A DNA stretch of 64,000 nucleotides from Blastopirellula retiformator. GTDB taxonomy: Bacteria > Planctomycetota > Planctomycetia > Pirellulales > Pirellulaceae. Position 1 is the first letter of the stretch; each line of letters begins with the position of its first letter. Under the pieces are notes generated by a model. It did not search any database. It was not told the origin of the DNA and saw nothing but the letters and a program-made list of their open reading frames with translations. This document shows, piece by piece, positions 1 to 8,060 of the stretch. The DNA lies in the NCBI RefSeq assembly GCF_007859755.1, contig NZ_SJPF01000001.1:558001-622000 (forward strand), read 5' to 3'. The position numbers and the translations under genes are program-made.

Positions 1-771
1 ATCGCTGGCGAGAAGGCGGGGATCATCAAGAGCGAAACGCCGGTCGTCTCCGGCGTCGAGCAACCCGAGCCGGCCGCTGTGATCCAGCGGATCGCTGCGC
101 AGAATGCAGCTCGATTGATCGAGATCGGCCGCGACTTTGTGGTCCAGCCAACCGGACAGAGCACGTTTGACCTGACTTGGCGACTGGGAGAGCAAAGCGG
201 TTCGCTCACCAACTTGGCCTGCCAGATGCCAGGCAAGCATCAAATGCGGAACGCCGGCGTCGCGGTGATGATCGCCAAGACGCTCGAGTCGCGCGGCTTT
301 GCGGTCAGCGAAGAGGCGATCCGAAATGGATTGTCGATTGCCCAGTTGCCTGGTCGAATCGAACGCCTGGCGGACCAGCCGGTCGTCTACGTCGACGCGG
401 CCCACAACGACGCTTCGATTACCGCGCTGATCGAAGTGCTAAGCGATTTGCCGGTCGAACGCCGCCGCTTGGTCCTCGCCCTTTCGAGCGACAAAGAGTA
501 TCGCGAGATCCTGCGGTTGGTCTTGCCCCACTTCGACGAAGTCTGGTTTACCCGCTACGCCACCAATCCCCGCGCGATTGGTCCGGCCCAACTAGAAGCG
601 GCGGCGGTACAGCTGCCAACCGGACGCCGCAGCGTGATTCGCCATCTGGTCGATGACCCGCAACAGGCGTTCGCCGACGCAATCGCCGCATCGGGCGAAA
701 ACGATCTGCTGTGCGTGGCGGGGTCGTTCTTTATCGCCGGCGAGTTCCGTCGCTTCTTTCGCGGTGAGTGA
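1..771 (+). CDS. folC: Folylpolyglutamate synthase/dihydrofolate synthase, C-terminal part (5' end outside window)
   Basis: The frame is open from base 1 and ends at 771, so the N-terminal ATP-binding P-loop part lies upstream of the window. The visible start reads IAGEKAGIIK..PVVSG, the Mur-ligase/FolC segment that follows the central domain. Further on are a GxHQxxNAGVAV-like stretch, PGRIE and YVDAAHNDAS (the C-terminal Mur-ligase domain entry), and a C-terminal VAGSFFIAGEFR, which matches the family ending GSLYLVGEVR. The enzyme would add glutamate to (dihydro)folate in the cytoplasm using ATP. The family call is firm; whether it is mono- or bifunctional cannot be judged from this part. 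Confidence 0.93.
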   Translation: MAGEKAGIIKSETPVVSGVEQPEPAAVIQRIAAQNAARLIEIGRDFVVQPTGQSTFDLTWRLGEQSGSLTNLACQMPGKHQMRNAGVAVMIAKTLESRGFAVSEEAIRNGLSIAQLPGRIERLADQPVVYVDAAHNDASITALIEVLSDLPVERRRLVLALSSDKEYREILRLVLPHFDEVWFTRYATNPRAIGPAQLEAAAVQLPTGRRSVIRHLVDDPQQAFADAIAASGENDLLCVAGSFFIAGEFRRFFRGE

Positions 772-830
772 CGCCGCCCCATCGCTTTCGTTTGGCCCAT
801 GTCTCGAGTTCGTGTCGAGCCACAATCCGG

Positions 831-2054
831 CTACGCACTAATCCGGTCGTCATGCCCCAGCTTTTCCAGCTGCTCGGCGCTGGGGAACTCCGACACGCGA
901 TACCGCGGCGGGTAGGTTTCCAGGTCTTCCATCAGATCGCCGACGATTGATTCGACCTTGTCCCAGCTTGCCGAGGCGACCGTTCCTAGGCGGCCGGGAT
1001 CGCCGAACAGGACGAAGTCGGTCTTCGGCAGCAGGCCGTTCACGTCGCGGGTCCAGACGCAGTAGGTGACGATCTCGCCTGACTCGTTGCGCTGGATCGC
1101 CGTGTAGGAGGCGACGAAGATATCGGTTCCCGTTTCCTCGAAGACCCCTTCCAGCATCGCTTTCTGCTCTTCGTATTCGCCGAGCAGCGACTGGACCTGA
1201 AACTCGCGAAAGCGGCCATAGAGCGGGTGTGAGGGCTCTGGGAGCCACGTTTCCCACTCGCCGTCGACCAGCCGAACCGGGATCGCGCTGACCGGCCGCG
1301 GGTCGGAGATCGATTGCTCGATCAGATCGAGCATCATCGCCAGGCCATCGTCATCGTCGCTGCCGACGATGATCAGCGAGTCGCGATTGGGGGCGACTGC
1401 GATCGGGGCGCCTTCCAGATTGAACTCAGTGATGTGGTCGACCAGCAGCATCCTGGCGGCGTCATAACTGTCGCCGCTGGCCAGTGCGTATAGCTTCTCG
1501 CCCACCACGCCAACGACGAACTCGGCGTCTTCCAGGTTTTGCCGGGCGATCTCCATCACCTCATACAGGCTGACGCTCCACGTATCGAGCAACTCCTGGT
1601 CGATGGCTCGGATCGATTCGGGCAAATCGTAGACCGGCGCTGCTAGCAGGTGTTGGCCGATCTCGACGTAGGGGAGATTGAGCGGAGTGCCGCCCCGAAA
1701 ATATTGCTCCAGCCGGAGCATCTCGAAGTAGGCTTTGCTGCGGACCACCGGGCGAACGTCATGCCGGGCGTCTTCAAAATCTTCGGGGACTTCTTTGCGG
1801 TAAGAGAGGAGGGCCCGGGTCGCCTGAGAGAGGAACTCGTCGCGATCGACCTTGGCGATGCTGCAGTATTCGGCATAGAGGTTGTTCAGATTGGCGATGC
1901 CCGCTTCTTCGCCATCCTCGTAGAACCGCAGCTGGAACTCTTCTTTGTGGAAGACGATTTCCTTTGTTTCGCCCGCCTGGCGGATGCGATCGATCAGCGA
2001 TTGGGCGAACCGATCCTGCTTGGAAGGACCAAACAAAAAGTCGAACATGCCCAT
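831..2054 (-). CDS. DUF1444-like (YtpQ-type) cytoplasmic protein
   Basis: 407 aa with no signal peptide or membrane segment. An Asp/Glu-rich middle part contains SYDAARMLLVDHI and IAVAPNRDSLIIV, which resemble the DUF1444/UPF0354 signature (YDASRLL followed by a V-PNRD-L segment). The protein is longer than YtpQ (about 270 aa), with extra N- and C-terminal parts. The ATG at 2054 is preceded by AGGAG at about 8 nt, an unusually clear ribosome site for this genome. It lies about 140 bp downstream of the DEAD-box helicase on the same strand, with an 11-bp perfect stem-loop between them. Function unknown; the family call is from pattern memory. Confidence 0.65.
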   Translation of the reverse strand: MGMFDFLFGPSKQDRFAQSLIDRIRQAGETKEIVFHKEEFQLRFYEDGEEAGIANLNNLYAEYCSIAKVDRDEFLSQATRALLSYRKEVPEDFEDARHDVRPVVRSKAYFEMLRLEQYFRGGTPLNLPYVEIGQHLLAAPVYDLPESIRAIDQELLDTWSVSLYEVMEIARQNLEDAEFVVGVVGEKLYALASGDSYDAARMLLVDHITEFNLEGAPIAVAPNRDSLIIVGSDDDDGLAMMLDLIEQSISDPRPVSAIPVRLVDGEWETWLPEPSHPLYGRFREFQVQSLLGEYEEQKAMLEGVFEETGTDIFVASYTAIQRNESGEIVTYCVWTRDVNGLLPKTDFVLFGDPGRLGTVASASWDKVESIVGDLMEDLETYPPRYRVSEFPSAEQLEKLGHDDRISA

Positions 2055-2076
2055 GCCGAAAGCTCCTGCACCTTGA

Positions 2077-2104
2077 GGTCAAACGTCGCCGATGACGTTT
2101 GACC
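2077..2104 (-). promoter_or_regulatory. 11-bp perfect stem-loop upstream of the DUF1444-like gene
   Basis: GGTCAAACGTC (2077-2087) pairs perfectly with GACGTTTGACC (2094-2104) around a 6-nt loop, 22 nt upstream of the DUF1444-like start on the minus strand. No T-run follows, so it is not a classical intrinsic terminator. It could be a 5'-UTR structure, a processing site between the helicase and the next gene, or a protein-binding palindrome. Confidence 0.5.
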
Positions 2105-2193
2105 ATCCATCCCGTCGTCTTGGTAGTTTCGGCTTTGCCGCAGGCGATTGCAAGAAATCGGCTGCGGCGGATGAAAATCGTGGCGCCGCTGGT

Positions 2194-3480
2194 CTACAGA
2201 GCGCGGCGGTATCGCTTGCCGCGACTTTTGAGGCTCTTGGGCGGCTCGTCCTTCGGCTCTTCGACCACCTTGCCGACTTCCTTCTCGCCGTCAGGGCCAA
2301 TCACGGTGGCGGCTGGACCAGGGCCGGTATCGACGTCGGTTCGCTCGTACGGGGTGAAGCCGGGGATCTCGTCGCGGATCAACAGCTTGTCGATCCGAAT
2401 TTCGATCCGCGTCAGTTCGTTCCCCTCTTCGGGCGTGACGAAGGTGAACGCAATCCCTTCTTTGCCCATGCGGCCGGTGCGGCCGACGCGGTGGACGTAG
2501 TCGTCGGAGTATTCGGGGATGTCGTAGTTGATGATGTGCGAGACGTCGGAGATGTCGATGCCGCGGCCAACGACGTCGGTGGCGACCAGCACGCGAAATT
2601 TGCTCGCTTTGAAGTCGGTCAGGGCCCGGTTGCGAGCGCCTTGCTGCATGTCGCCATGGATGCAGTGGACCAGCTTGGTCTTCTTCGAGAGCCGCTGCGT
2701 AATCCGCTCGGTCCCTCGCTTGGTGCGGCAGAAGACGATCGACTTTTGCGGTTGCTCACGACGGAGCAACTCGACCAGCAGATCAAACTTCTTCGATTGA
2801 TCGACGGTGAAGTACCGCTGCTCGATCGTCTCGGCCGAGATGTTGGTGGGGGAGAAGTCGACCTTCTCGGGGTTGTGCATGTACCGCTGGGCCAGCTTTT
2901 CGATCGACGGCGGAACGGTCGCACTCAGCAGCAGCGTCTGGCGGCCTTCAGGGCAGCGCCGAAGGATCTTCTCGATATCAGGACGGAAGCCGATGTCGAG
3001 CATACGGTCCGCTTCGTCCAATACGACGGTCCGCAGCACCTCCAGATTAAGGGCGCGGCGTGTCATCAGGTCGATCACGCGGCCGGGAGTCCCCACCACA
3101 ATGTGCGGGGCCCGCTTCAGCTTTTCAATTTGCGTGCGAAGCGGTTTGCCGCCATAGATGGCGACCACATTGATCCGTTGGCCGTGGGTGAGCTTGGCGA
3201 TTTCATCACGGACTTGAACCGCCAATTCGCGGGTGGGGGTCAGGATCAGGGCCTGAGGGTTGCGCGATTGCGGTCCATGCTCCAGGCCTTCAATGATCGG
3301 AATGCCGAACGCGGCGGTCTTGCCGGTACCGGTGCGAGCCTGGCCGAGTACGTCTTTTCCCTCCAAGGCGAGAGGGATGATGGCGGCCTGGATCGGGGAG
3401 GGTTGGACGTAGCGGGCCGCTTCGAGTGCGGCTTTCATTTCGGCCGACAGTGCCATGTCGGCGTACTTGATATCAGCCAT
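2194..3480 (-). CDS. DEAD-box ATP-dependent RNA helicase
   Basis: All helicase motifs are visible in order: Q motif (YVQPSPIQ), motif I ARTGTGKT, Ia PTRELAVQ, Ib TPGR, II DEAD, III SAT, IV IVFCRTK, V ATDVVGRGIDI and VI HRVGRTGR. The two RecA-like domains are complete and followed by a short basic tail ending near KSRGKRYRR, typical of RhlE/CsdA-type bacterial helicases that remodel rRNA or mRNA. I chose the ATG at 3480 (MADIKYADM). A TTG nine codons upstream (3507) would add MTVELPLSQ and cannot be excluded. Neither start has a strong Shine-Dalgarno site. The subfamily cannot be assigned. Confidence 0.95.
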   Translation of the reverse strand: MADIKYADMALSAEMKAALEAARYVQPSPIQAAIIPLALEGKDVLGQARTGTGKTAAFGIPIIEGLEHGPQSRNPQALILTPTRELAVQVRDEIAKLTHGQRINVVAIYGGKPLRTQIEKLKRAPHIVVGTPGRVIDLMTRRALNLEVLRTVVLDEADRMLDIGFRPDIEKILRRCPEGRQTLLLSATVPPSIEKLAQRYMHNPEKVDFSPTNISAETIEQRYFTVDQSKKFDLLVELLRREQPQKSIVFCRTKRGTERITQRLSKKTKLVHCIHGDMQQGARNRALTDFKASKFRVLVATDVVGRGIDISDVSHIINYDIPEYSDDYVHRVGRTGRMGKEGIAFTFVTPEEGNELTRIEIRIDKLLIRDEIPGFTPYERTDVDTGPGPAATVIGPDGEKEVGKVVEEPKDEPPKSLKSRGKRYRRAL

Positions 3481-3746
3481 CTGGGACAAGGGAAGCTCTA
3501 CTGTCAAGGGCTGCGGGCTTAAAATATAAGCCCTCTAAGATACCCCAGTTGGTCGCTAGCGACAATCGGCAAATCTGGCGGTAACGGCCGTAAGTCGTTG
3601 AAGCGCAAAAAAATAGGCCGAGCCGTAACCTCGCTGAAAAGCGGGGTAGCGGCCCAGCCTGTCTCGTCGTAACGGGCATTCCCGGGTGGGGAGCTGCTTG
3701 ATGCAGTGCGGCCCCTAGGGGCCGCAGCGAAGCCAAACGCAGGTGC

Positions 3747-3872
3747 GTTAGGCGGGGTGGCCGGAGCGGCTTTCGCCTTCTTCGGGGCCTTCTTGGCGGT
3801 TTTCTTCGGCGATTTCTTGGCGACCTATTTGGTGGCGACCTTCTTCGGTGCAGCTTTCTTCTTGGTTACCAT
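3747..3872 (-). pseudogene. Histone H1-like Lys/Ala/Pro-rich small protein, interrupted by an in-frame TAG
   Basis: From an ATG at 3872 the minus strand reads MVTKKKAAPKKVATK, then TAG (3827-3825), then continues in the same frame as VAKKSPKKTAKKAPKKAKAAP before losing the pattern. The (K)KAAPKK repeat is the hallmark of bacterial histone-H1-like DNA-binding tails. GAGGAG at 3886-3881 lies 8 nt before this ATG (another ATG at 3878 is only 2 nt from it), so the gene appears once expressed. The TAG sits where a repeat Lys (AAG) would fit, implying a one-base nonsense change. Readthrough or sequencing error are alternatives. After about residue 41 the frame (open to 3519) carries unrelated sequence. 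Confidence 0.6.
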
Positions 3873-3886
3873 CTCCATGGCTCCTC

Positions 3887-4349
3887 AAGTGGTAGCGCCC
3901 ATCTTCTGTAGTGAACTGCTCCTTGGGCGCTAGGTAGGGGGAGCAATTCGAAGTTCAAAAAACGAATCGAAGCGGCCGGCAGTTGGCGTCTTGGCCGTCC
4001 GTCCTACGGCGCCTCGGATTCGATAAATCGTCTTGAGGAAATCTGCTTCGCGACGAAGTGGCGCGTCTTCAAACTTGGCGATCGCTCGTGCAGTTTGCGA
4101 TTCGACTTGACGCGTCACAATATCGTGTCCGCGCATTGAGTCAATTTCGCAGCTTTTTCGTCAAGGTGAAGTATCGTACTTGGATTGCGAATTGTTCAGA
4201 AAAATGTTGCGAAGAGACCTACAACGTCCAACTTTGATCGAACAAGCCGCATCACAACCCGCGCTTTCGGTGGTCGAAGCCAAAACCAGATCCAACTACA
4301 CTACAGGACTGACTCCCGTTGTTCGTATCGTTTTCCCCTCGCAGCATTC
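3887..4349. other. Intergenic region with one inverted repeat and no convincing gene
   Basis: About 460 bases between the broken Lys-rich gene and the HEAT-like gene. TAGCGCCCA (3893-3901) and TGGGCGCTA (3924-3932) form a 9-bp perfect inverted repeat with a 22-nt loop, just upstream of the Lys-rich gene's ribosome site. A 68-codon open frame on the minus strand (3930-4136) shows no recognisable family, codon pattern or ribosome site, so it is not called. Confidence 0.4.
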
Positions 4350-5903
4350 ATGTCGGACCGTCTTAACGATTTCCTCTTGCACCTCTCCGCAGCGCTTCCT
4401 GATGCTGGTCCCGGCAGCGCCGATCCTCATCGTTTTCATTGGATCGCGGTCGCTGACGAGCTTGAAATCGTCGCCATCTTTCATGCCCTGGAGCACCTGG
4501 AAGGAGAGTTGACGCCGCAGCGCCGCTCGACCCTCGACGCCGCGCTCAACCTGATCACGATACGGCTGCGCGACGATCCTGAACTGCCTGAGGAGCTGAT
4601 TCCGCGGATTGCCGCTCTTTATCGTCACTGGGGCGATGATCATCCGTTGCGCCATTTGCTGCTCCCATGGCTAACCGCCAACGGCACGATTGAGGCGCTC
4701 CAAGAGTTCGCCGATCTAATCGCCGACGATCCGCCGACCCGCACCGCGGCCGCCGCCGTCGGATTTGCGCCCCTATTGAGGGTAGGCGATTTCAATGCCG
4801 AGGCCCTCTATCCCCGGCTGTTGGCCGCCTTGCAGCACATCAGCGTCGCCGCTTTGGTGTTGGACTTGTCGAACTTCCTGTTTCGCTCCGGACGTTTGCA
4901 GCAGCACCCCGCCGCTGAGATCAGCAATCAGCTGATCGAACTGCTGGGCGGGATCACGACGCGGCTGGGGCAGCTGGAAGAAAACGCCGAGCTGACGCCA
5001 GAGAAACTGCAGCTGTTGCGGACGCAGGTCTCCGAAGGGGTCGCCATGGCGGTCGCCCTGTGCGACGCGCTGGCGCTGATCGGCGAGAAGAACGCCATCG
5101 GCAAGCTTAACCAGGTGCTTGAGCTGAGCCATCGTCAGCTGCAGTGCGAAGCGGCCGCCGCGCTGGCTCGCTTGGGGGTTGAAGACGGAACCAAACATCT
5201 TGCCGAGATGGCCAAGCATCCGGTCGTTCGCTTGCGAGCTCTAAAGTTCGCCGAAGAGATCAACGGGCTTGAGTCGATCGAGCCTGAGTGGAAGTCGCCG
5301 GTCGCCCGGGCGGAAGGGGAACTCGCCCTCTGGCTGTCGCAAGATACCCAGTTTGGCCTGCCGCCGCATGAGATCGAGTTGGTCGATGAGCGCGAGCTCT
5401 CTTGGCCCGGCTATGATGATCCGCAGACCTGCTACCTATTTCGGTACGCTTATCACATGCCGGCCGGCAGTTTTCAGTCGCTGGGCGTGGTTGGCCCGCT
5501 GACGCATAGCTTTGCCGCCGATCTGACCCCGTGGAAGCCGGAAGACGCTTACGCCGCCTTCGCCGGCTGGCAGGCCGAGCACCAGGACGTGTTTGAGTCA
5601 GAACCGCCCGAATGGCAGGACGCTCAGAAGCAGCTTGCCGATTCGCTGACCCAGCGGCTGCAGTCGGAAGGGTACCAGGTCATCCAGGTGATCAAGCTCG
5701 GCTACTTCTTTGGCGACGTGCGCCTGGTCGCGGTGGTTCGCCGCGCGGACGGCATCGCCGGCGTGGCGGTTGCTGACCTGCGAACGACCACGTTTTATAG
5801 CGGCGAAGGTACCGATCGCCCGATCGGCCCGCACGAAGCCTACATGATGCACAAGGGGCGCGAGTTTCTGGCCAGCTTCAATCCCAACACCTACGGGATA
5901 TAG
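4350..5903 (+). CDS. HEAT-like alpha-helical repeat protein, function unknown
   Basis: 517 aa from the ATG at 4350; the frame is open further upstream, but that part has no protein-like composition. The first about 320 residues are Ala/Leu-rich paired helices consistent with HEAT/armadillo-type repeats (for example HRQLQCEAAAALARLGVEDGTKHLAEMAKHPVVRLRALKFAEE). The C-terminal about 180 residues are different: Trp/Tyr-rich and mixed alpha/beta (TCYLFRYAYHMPAG, LGYFFGDVRLVAVVRR), ending in ASFNPNTYGI. No signal peptide is seen. The gene is 9 nt upstream of the pseudopilin-like gene and probably co-transcribed with it. Not recognised beyond the repeat architecture. Confidence 0.8.
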   Translation: MSDRLNDFLLHLSAALPDAGPGSADPHRFHWIAVADELEIVAIFHALEHLEGELTPQRRSTLDAALNLITIRLRDDPELPEELIPRIAALYRHWGDDHPLRHLLLPWLTANGTIEALQEFADLIADDPPTRTAAAAVGFAPLLRVGDFNAEALYPRLLAALQHISVAALVLDLSNFLFRSGRLQQHPAAEISNQLIELLGGITTRLGQLEENAELTPEKLQLLRTQVSEGVAMAVALCDALALIGEKNAIGKLNQVLELSHRQLQCEAAAALARLGVEDGTKHLAEMAKHPVVRLRALKFAEEINGLESIEPEWKSPVARAEGELALWLSQDTQFGLPPHEIELVDERELSWPGYDDPQTCYLFRYAYHMPAGSFQSLGVVGPLTHSFAADLTPWKPEDAYAAFAGWQAEHQDVFESEPPEWQDAQKQLADSLTQRLQSEGYQVIQVIKLGYFFGDVRLVAVVRRADGIAGVAVADLRTTTFYSGEGTDRPIGPHEAYMMHKGREFLASFNPNTYGI

Positions 5904-5912
5904 AGCGAGCGG

Positions 5913-6428
5913 ATGAAATACTTGGTCCTGATCGCCGTCCTCGTTGTCGTCAGCCTGGCGGTGGTTGGCCTGATGACGGCGTCGACGCCCGCTCGCCTGA
6001 CCGATCGGGAAGCCGAGGAGCTGACCGCCCTGGCGCTGCGGCAAATGAAGTTCAACTCCGAGGTCTACCGCGACGCCGATGATCGGGTACGCGGCGACAC
6101 GCTACTGCAGCTGGTCGATACGCTGCAGAGCCTGGGAGGCGAATTTGCCCCTGAGAGCGAATTGCTGTTGCGAACGACTCGCGACGGCTGGGGGCGAGAG
6201 TTGATTCTCGAGAAACGGAGCGAGTCGACCTGGATGCTCCGCAGTCGCGGCCCCAATGGCGTTGATGACCAGGGAGAAGGGGATGACCTGGAAGTCGATC
6301 TGCATCCTACCCCGCGGCCGGAACCGACCGGCGACTGCAACTGTGGCGAAGACGACGAAACTGCGCCGGCGCCATCCCCTGCGATCGAGCCGAAGCAACA
6401 GCCGACGCCGGCAAAACGCGAACCGTAG
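5913..6428 (+). CDS. Membrane-anchored protein with a GspG/pseudopilin-like C-terminal loop
   Basis: 171 aa. One N-terminal membrane segment (residues 3-22) is followed by a short helical region, then DGWGRELILEK and SRGPNGVDDQGEGDD. That pair matches the major pseudopilin GspG pattern: a DPWG-type turn, then an S-x-G-x-[ND]-G loop with acidic residues that bind calcium. The classical prepilin cleavage motif (G-FTLxE) is missing; the N-terminus is MKYLVLIAVLVVV. The C-terminus is Pro-rich with a CNCGEDD motif. It is probably a planctomycete cell-surface protein borrowing the pseudopilin fold rather than a secretion pseudopilin; no other type II secretion gene is nearby. Confidence 0.65.
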   Translation: MKYLVLIAVLVVVSLAVVGLMTASTPARLTDREAEELTALALRQMKFNSEVYRDADDRVRGDTLLQLVDTLQSLGGEFAPESELLLRTTRDGWGRELILEKRSESTWMLRSRGPNGVDDQGEGDDLEVDLHPTPRPEPTGDCNCGEDDETAPAPSPAIEPKQQPTPAKREP

Positions 6429-6484
6429 CGGCGCGGTCGTGTCTGGTCGCACAGCACAGTGAGTCGGGAAGAGGGGAAAGTGCG

Positions 6485-6778
6485 ATGGCCGAGCCGATCC
6501 GCAAGGCGAACTCGCCGATGATCGCCGCCCGGATGGGACGCGGTCGAAAGCGAACGCTCCGCCGCGACTGGGAATCGGCGAAGGTGAACGTGATGCGCGA
6601 GGCGTTGTTGGCGAAATTCCGCCAGCATGACGATCTGCGGGCGCTGCTTTTGGGAACCGGCGAAGCGAAGATCATCGAGCACACCGAGCGAGACGACTAC
6701 TGGGGCGACGGTCGCGGTAAAAACATGCTGGGGCGGCTGTTGATGGAAGTCCGGGCGAAGCTGCGCGAGGAAGCTTAA
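6485..6778 (+). pseudogene. NADAR (YbiA-like) domain protein, N-terminally truncated
   Basis: 97 aa aligning with the C-terminal two thirds of E. coli YbiA, the family with riboflavin-intermediate or ADP-ribose-related N-glycosidase activity: SPMIAARMGRGR, LRRDWESAKVNVMREALLAKF, LLGTGEAKIIEHTERDDYWGDG, GKNMLGRLLMEVR. The usual N-terminal 55-60 residues, with the FSNF and EHYFQAQKF motifs, have no counterpart upstream in any frame I read. The ATG at 6485 has GAGGGG nearby. It is either a decayed gene or a minimal variant. It ends in a 4-base convergent overlap with the next gene. Confidence 0.7.
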
Positions 6779-7311
6779 GGGCGCTTGAAGGCGATCGCGT
6801 CGCGTTTGCCTTGCTGCGGAATCGCCTTGCGATGCCGAAACTGCAGCCAGAAGTAGACGCCGCCCCCGACCAGTCCGCTGTAGACGCAAAAGACATGCAG
6901 CATCCGAACCGAGACAAGCCGCAGTAGAGGGTTAGCGTCGCTCAGCGGATAGAAGGGCGCCATGTCGGCGTGCATCACGCTGTCGAGCAACACATGGCTG
7001 TAGCAGCCGATCGCAGCCGACAGAAAGGCGACTCGCCACGAGATTGCATCGCCAGGCGAGAAGATTCGCAACACCCGCAGACCGAATTCTCCCAGGTATT
7101 TGCCAGAGACCGCCGAAACGATCATCAGCAACGTCGCTCCGACGTAAGTGTGCGAAAAGCCGTGGAGGTGCCCCTGGCCAGTCGTCAAAGCGATCAGCGG
7201 CTGCAGATCCATGATGATCTGCGACCAGCCGAACACCATCAGGCTGAAGCTCCCCTGCGACGCCGCTTTGATGGCGATCCCAGGACCCATGTGAAACGGC
7301 GTAAACGGCAT
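6775..7311 (-). CDS. Multi-pass membrane protein of the YdjM/DUF4184-like 'metal-dependent hydrolase' type
   Basis: 178 aa from the ATG at 7311. The opening MPFTPFHMGPG is characteristic of this membrane family. Four to five hydrophobic segments follow, with membrane-proximal His residues (GHLHGFSHTYVG, YSHVLLDSVMHADM) that could ligate a metal, as in YdjM relatives. An earlier in-frame start would only add non-conserved residues. A 155-bp repeat copy begins about 40 bp upstream. Its substrate is unknown; the family name is historical and enzymatic activity is not established. Confidence 0.75.
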   Translation of the reverse strand: MPFTPFHMGPGIAIKAASQGSFSLMVFGWSQIIMDLQPLIALTTGQGHLHGFSHTYVGATLLMIVSAVSGKYLGEFGLRVLRIFSPGDAISWRVAFLSAAIGCYSHVLLDSVMHADMAPFYPLSDANPLLRLVSVRMLHVFCVYSGLVGGGVYFWLQFRHRKAIPQQGKRDAIAFKRP

Positions 7312-7353
7312 AACAAATCTTGCGGAGGGTGAAGTTTGCGGCAGTCGACAAGC

Positions 7354-7508
7354 TAGCTGCCTGTTGAAAAATGCCCTCGTGGCATTTTCCAACCTCGCCA
7401 GGCTCAGAGCATAGCTCTTCGCGGCTCGCAAAATAACGACTTACGTCGCTATTTTGCGAGCGCATCCCTGCGATCACGCAGTCCGTCGAGAAAATCAACG
7501 GACTGCTA
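7354..7508 (+). repeat. 155-bp interspersed repeat, copy 1
   Basis: First of three copies (others 16304-16458, inverted, and 47254-47408), each exactly 155 bp. It starts TAGCTGCCTGTTGA and ends TCAACGGACTGCTA; the ends are imperfect inverted repeats (about 10 of 14 bases). Three internal hairpins are visible: AAAATGCC..GGCATTTT, AAATAACGAC..GTCGCTATTT and CAGTCCGT..ACGGACTG. No coding potential. TA at both outer edges fits a MITE mobilised by a TA-targeting (IS630/Tc1-mariner-like) transposase; that is inference. Its last three bases form the stop codon of the adjacent minus-strand gene. Confidence 0.9.
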
Positions 7509-8021
7509 GATGTTCTCGACATCCCCGGTAAACTCGGCCGGATTGGCGAAGCATTCAGCGTATTCTTCAGCACACGACGCGATCGACTCGGCGATCTCAC
7601 TCGCAATCCCCAGCGTCTTGGCGTAATTATCGTCTTCTTCGATCACGAAGTACTCGATGAAGAACTTCAGCGTGCGCCCCAGTTGAATTTCGTACGCCTT
7701 GGGCGGTAGCGCCATTGGCCGCATTTGAATCGGTTGACCGCCCCGCGCCCAGTCGCGCACCCACCAGGCGAGAAACTCCAGGCTCAGCCAGGCGCCGGCC
7801 GAACGGTCGAAGATGATCTCGATCTGTAGCAGCACTTCGTCGGCCTGGCCGCCGCCGGTGCGGCGAATGGCGACTTGCGGCAGATCGCCGAACTCGCCCG
7901 GCAGCGAAAGGTCGTCAGGGCTGACGTCCATCAGCGGTTTGGGATAGCAAAAGCAGCCGGCGACGCCTGGCAGAGCCGAGATGGCGTCGATCAGCGCTTG
8001 GACTTGCGGGGGCATTTCCAT
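7506..8021 (-). CDS. Hypothetical protein, 171 aa
   Basis: An acidic, soluble-looking protein with no signal peptide and no family I recognise. The middle has a Trp-rich patch (FLAWWVRDWARGG) and an amphipathic stretch (LGRTLKFFIEYFVIEEDD), and the N-terminus has a Cys-containing turn (GVAGCFCYPKP). Its TAG stop is the last three bases of the 155-bp repeat copy, so the original C-terminus may have been altered by the insertion. It ends 39 bp before the cupredoxin-like gene is reached going up the map, on the same strand, and may share its transcript. Confidence 0.7.
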   Translation of the reverse strand: MEMPPQVQALIDAISALPGVAGCFCYPKPLMDVSPDDLSLPGEFGDLPQVAIRRTGGGQADEVLLQIEIIFDRSAGAWLSLEFLAWWVRDWARGGQPIQMRPMALPPKAYEIQLGRTLKFFIEYFVIEEDDNYAKTLGIASEIAESIASCAEEYAECFANPAEFTGDVENI

Positions 8022-8060
8022 GGGAGCGTACTCAAGGTTGCAGTTTCTGGGGCGGACGAC

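Noticed and set aside
2092-3522. Long plus-strand open frame (476 codons) across the DEAD-box region
   Set aside because: It is antisense to a helicase with every motif intact; the Asp/Val/Gly/Leu-rich product is the usual shadow of GC-rich coding sequence.
3930-4136. 68-codon minus-strand frame near the histone-like gene
   Set aside because: No ribosome site, family or conserved pattern visible; left as intergenic.
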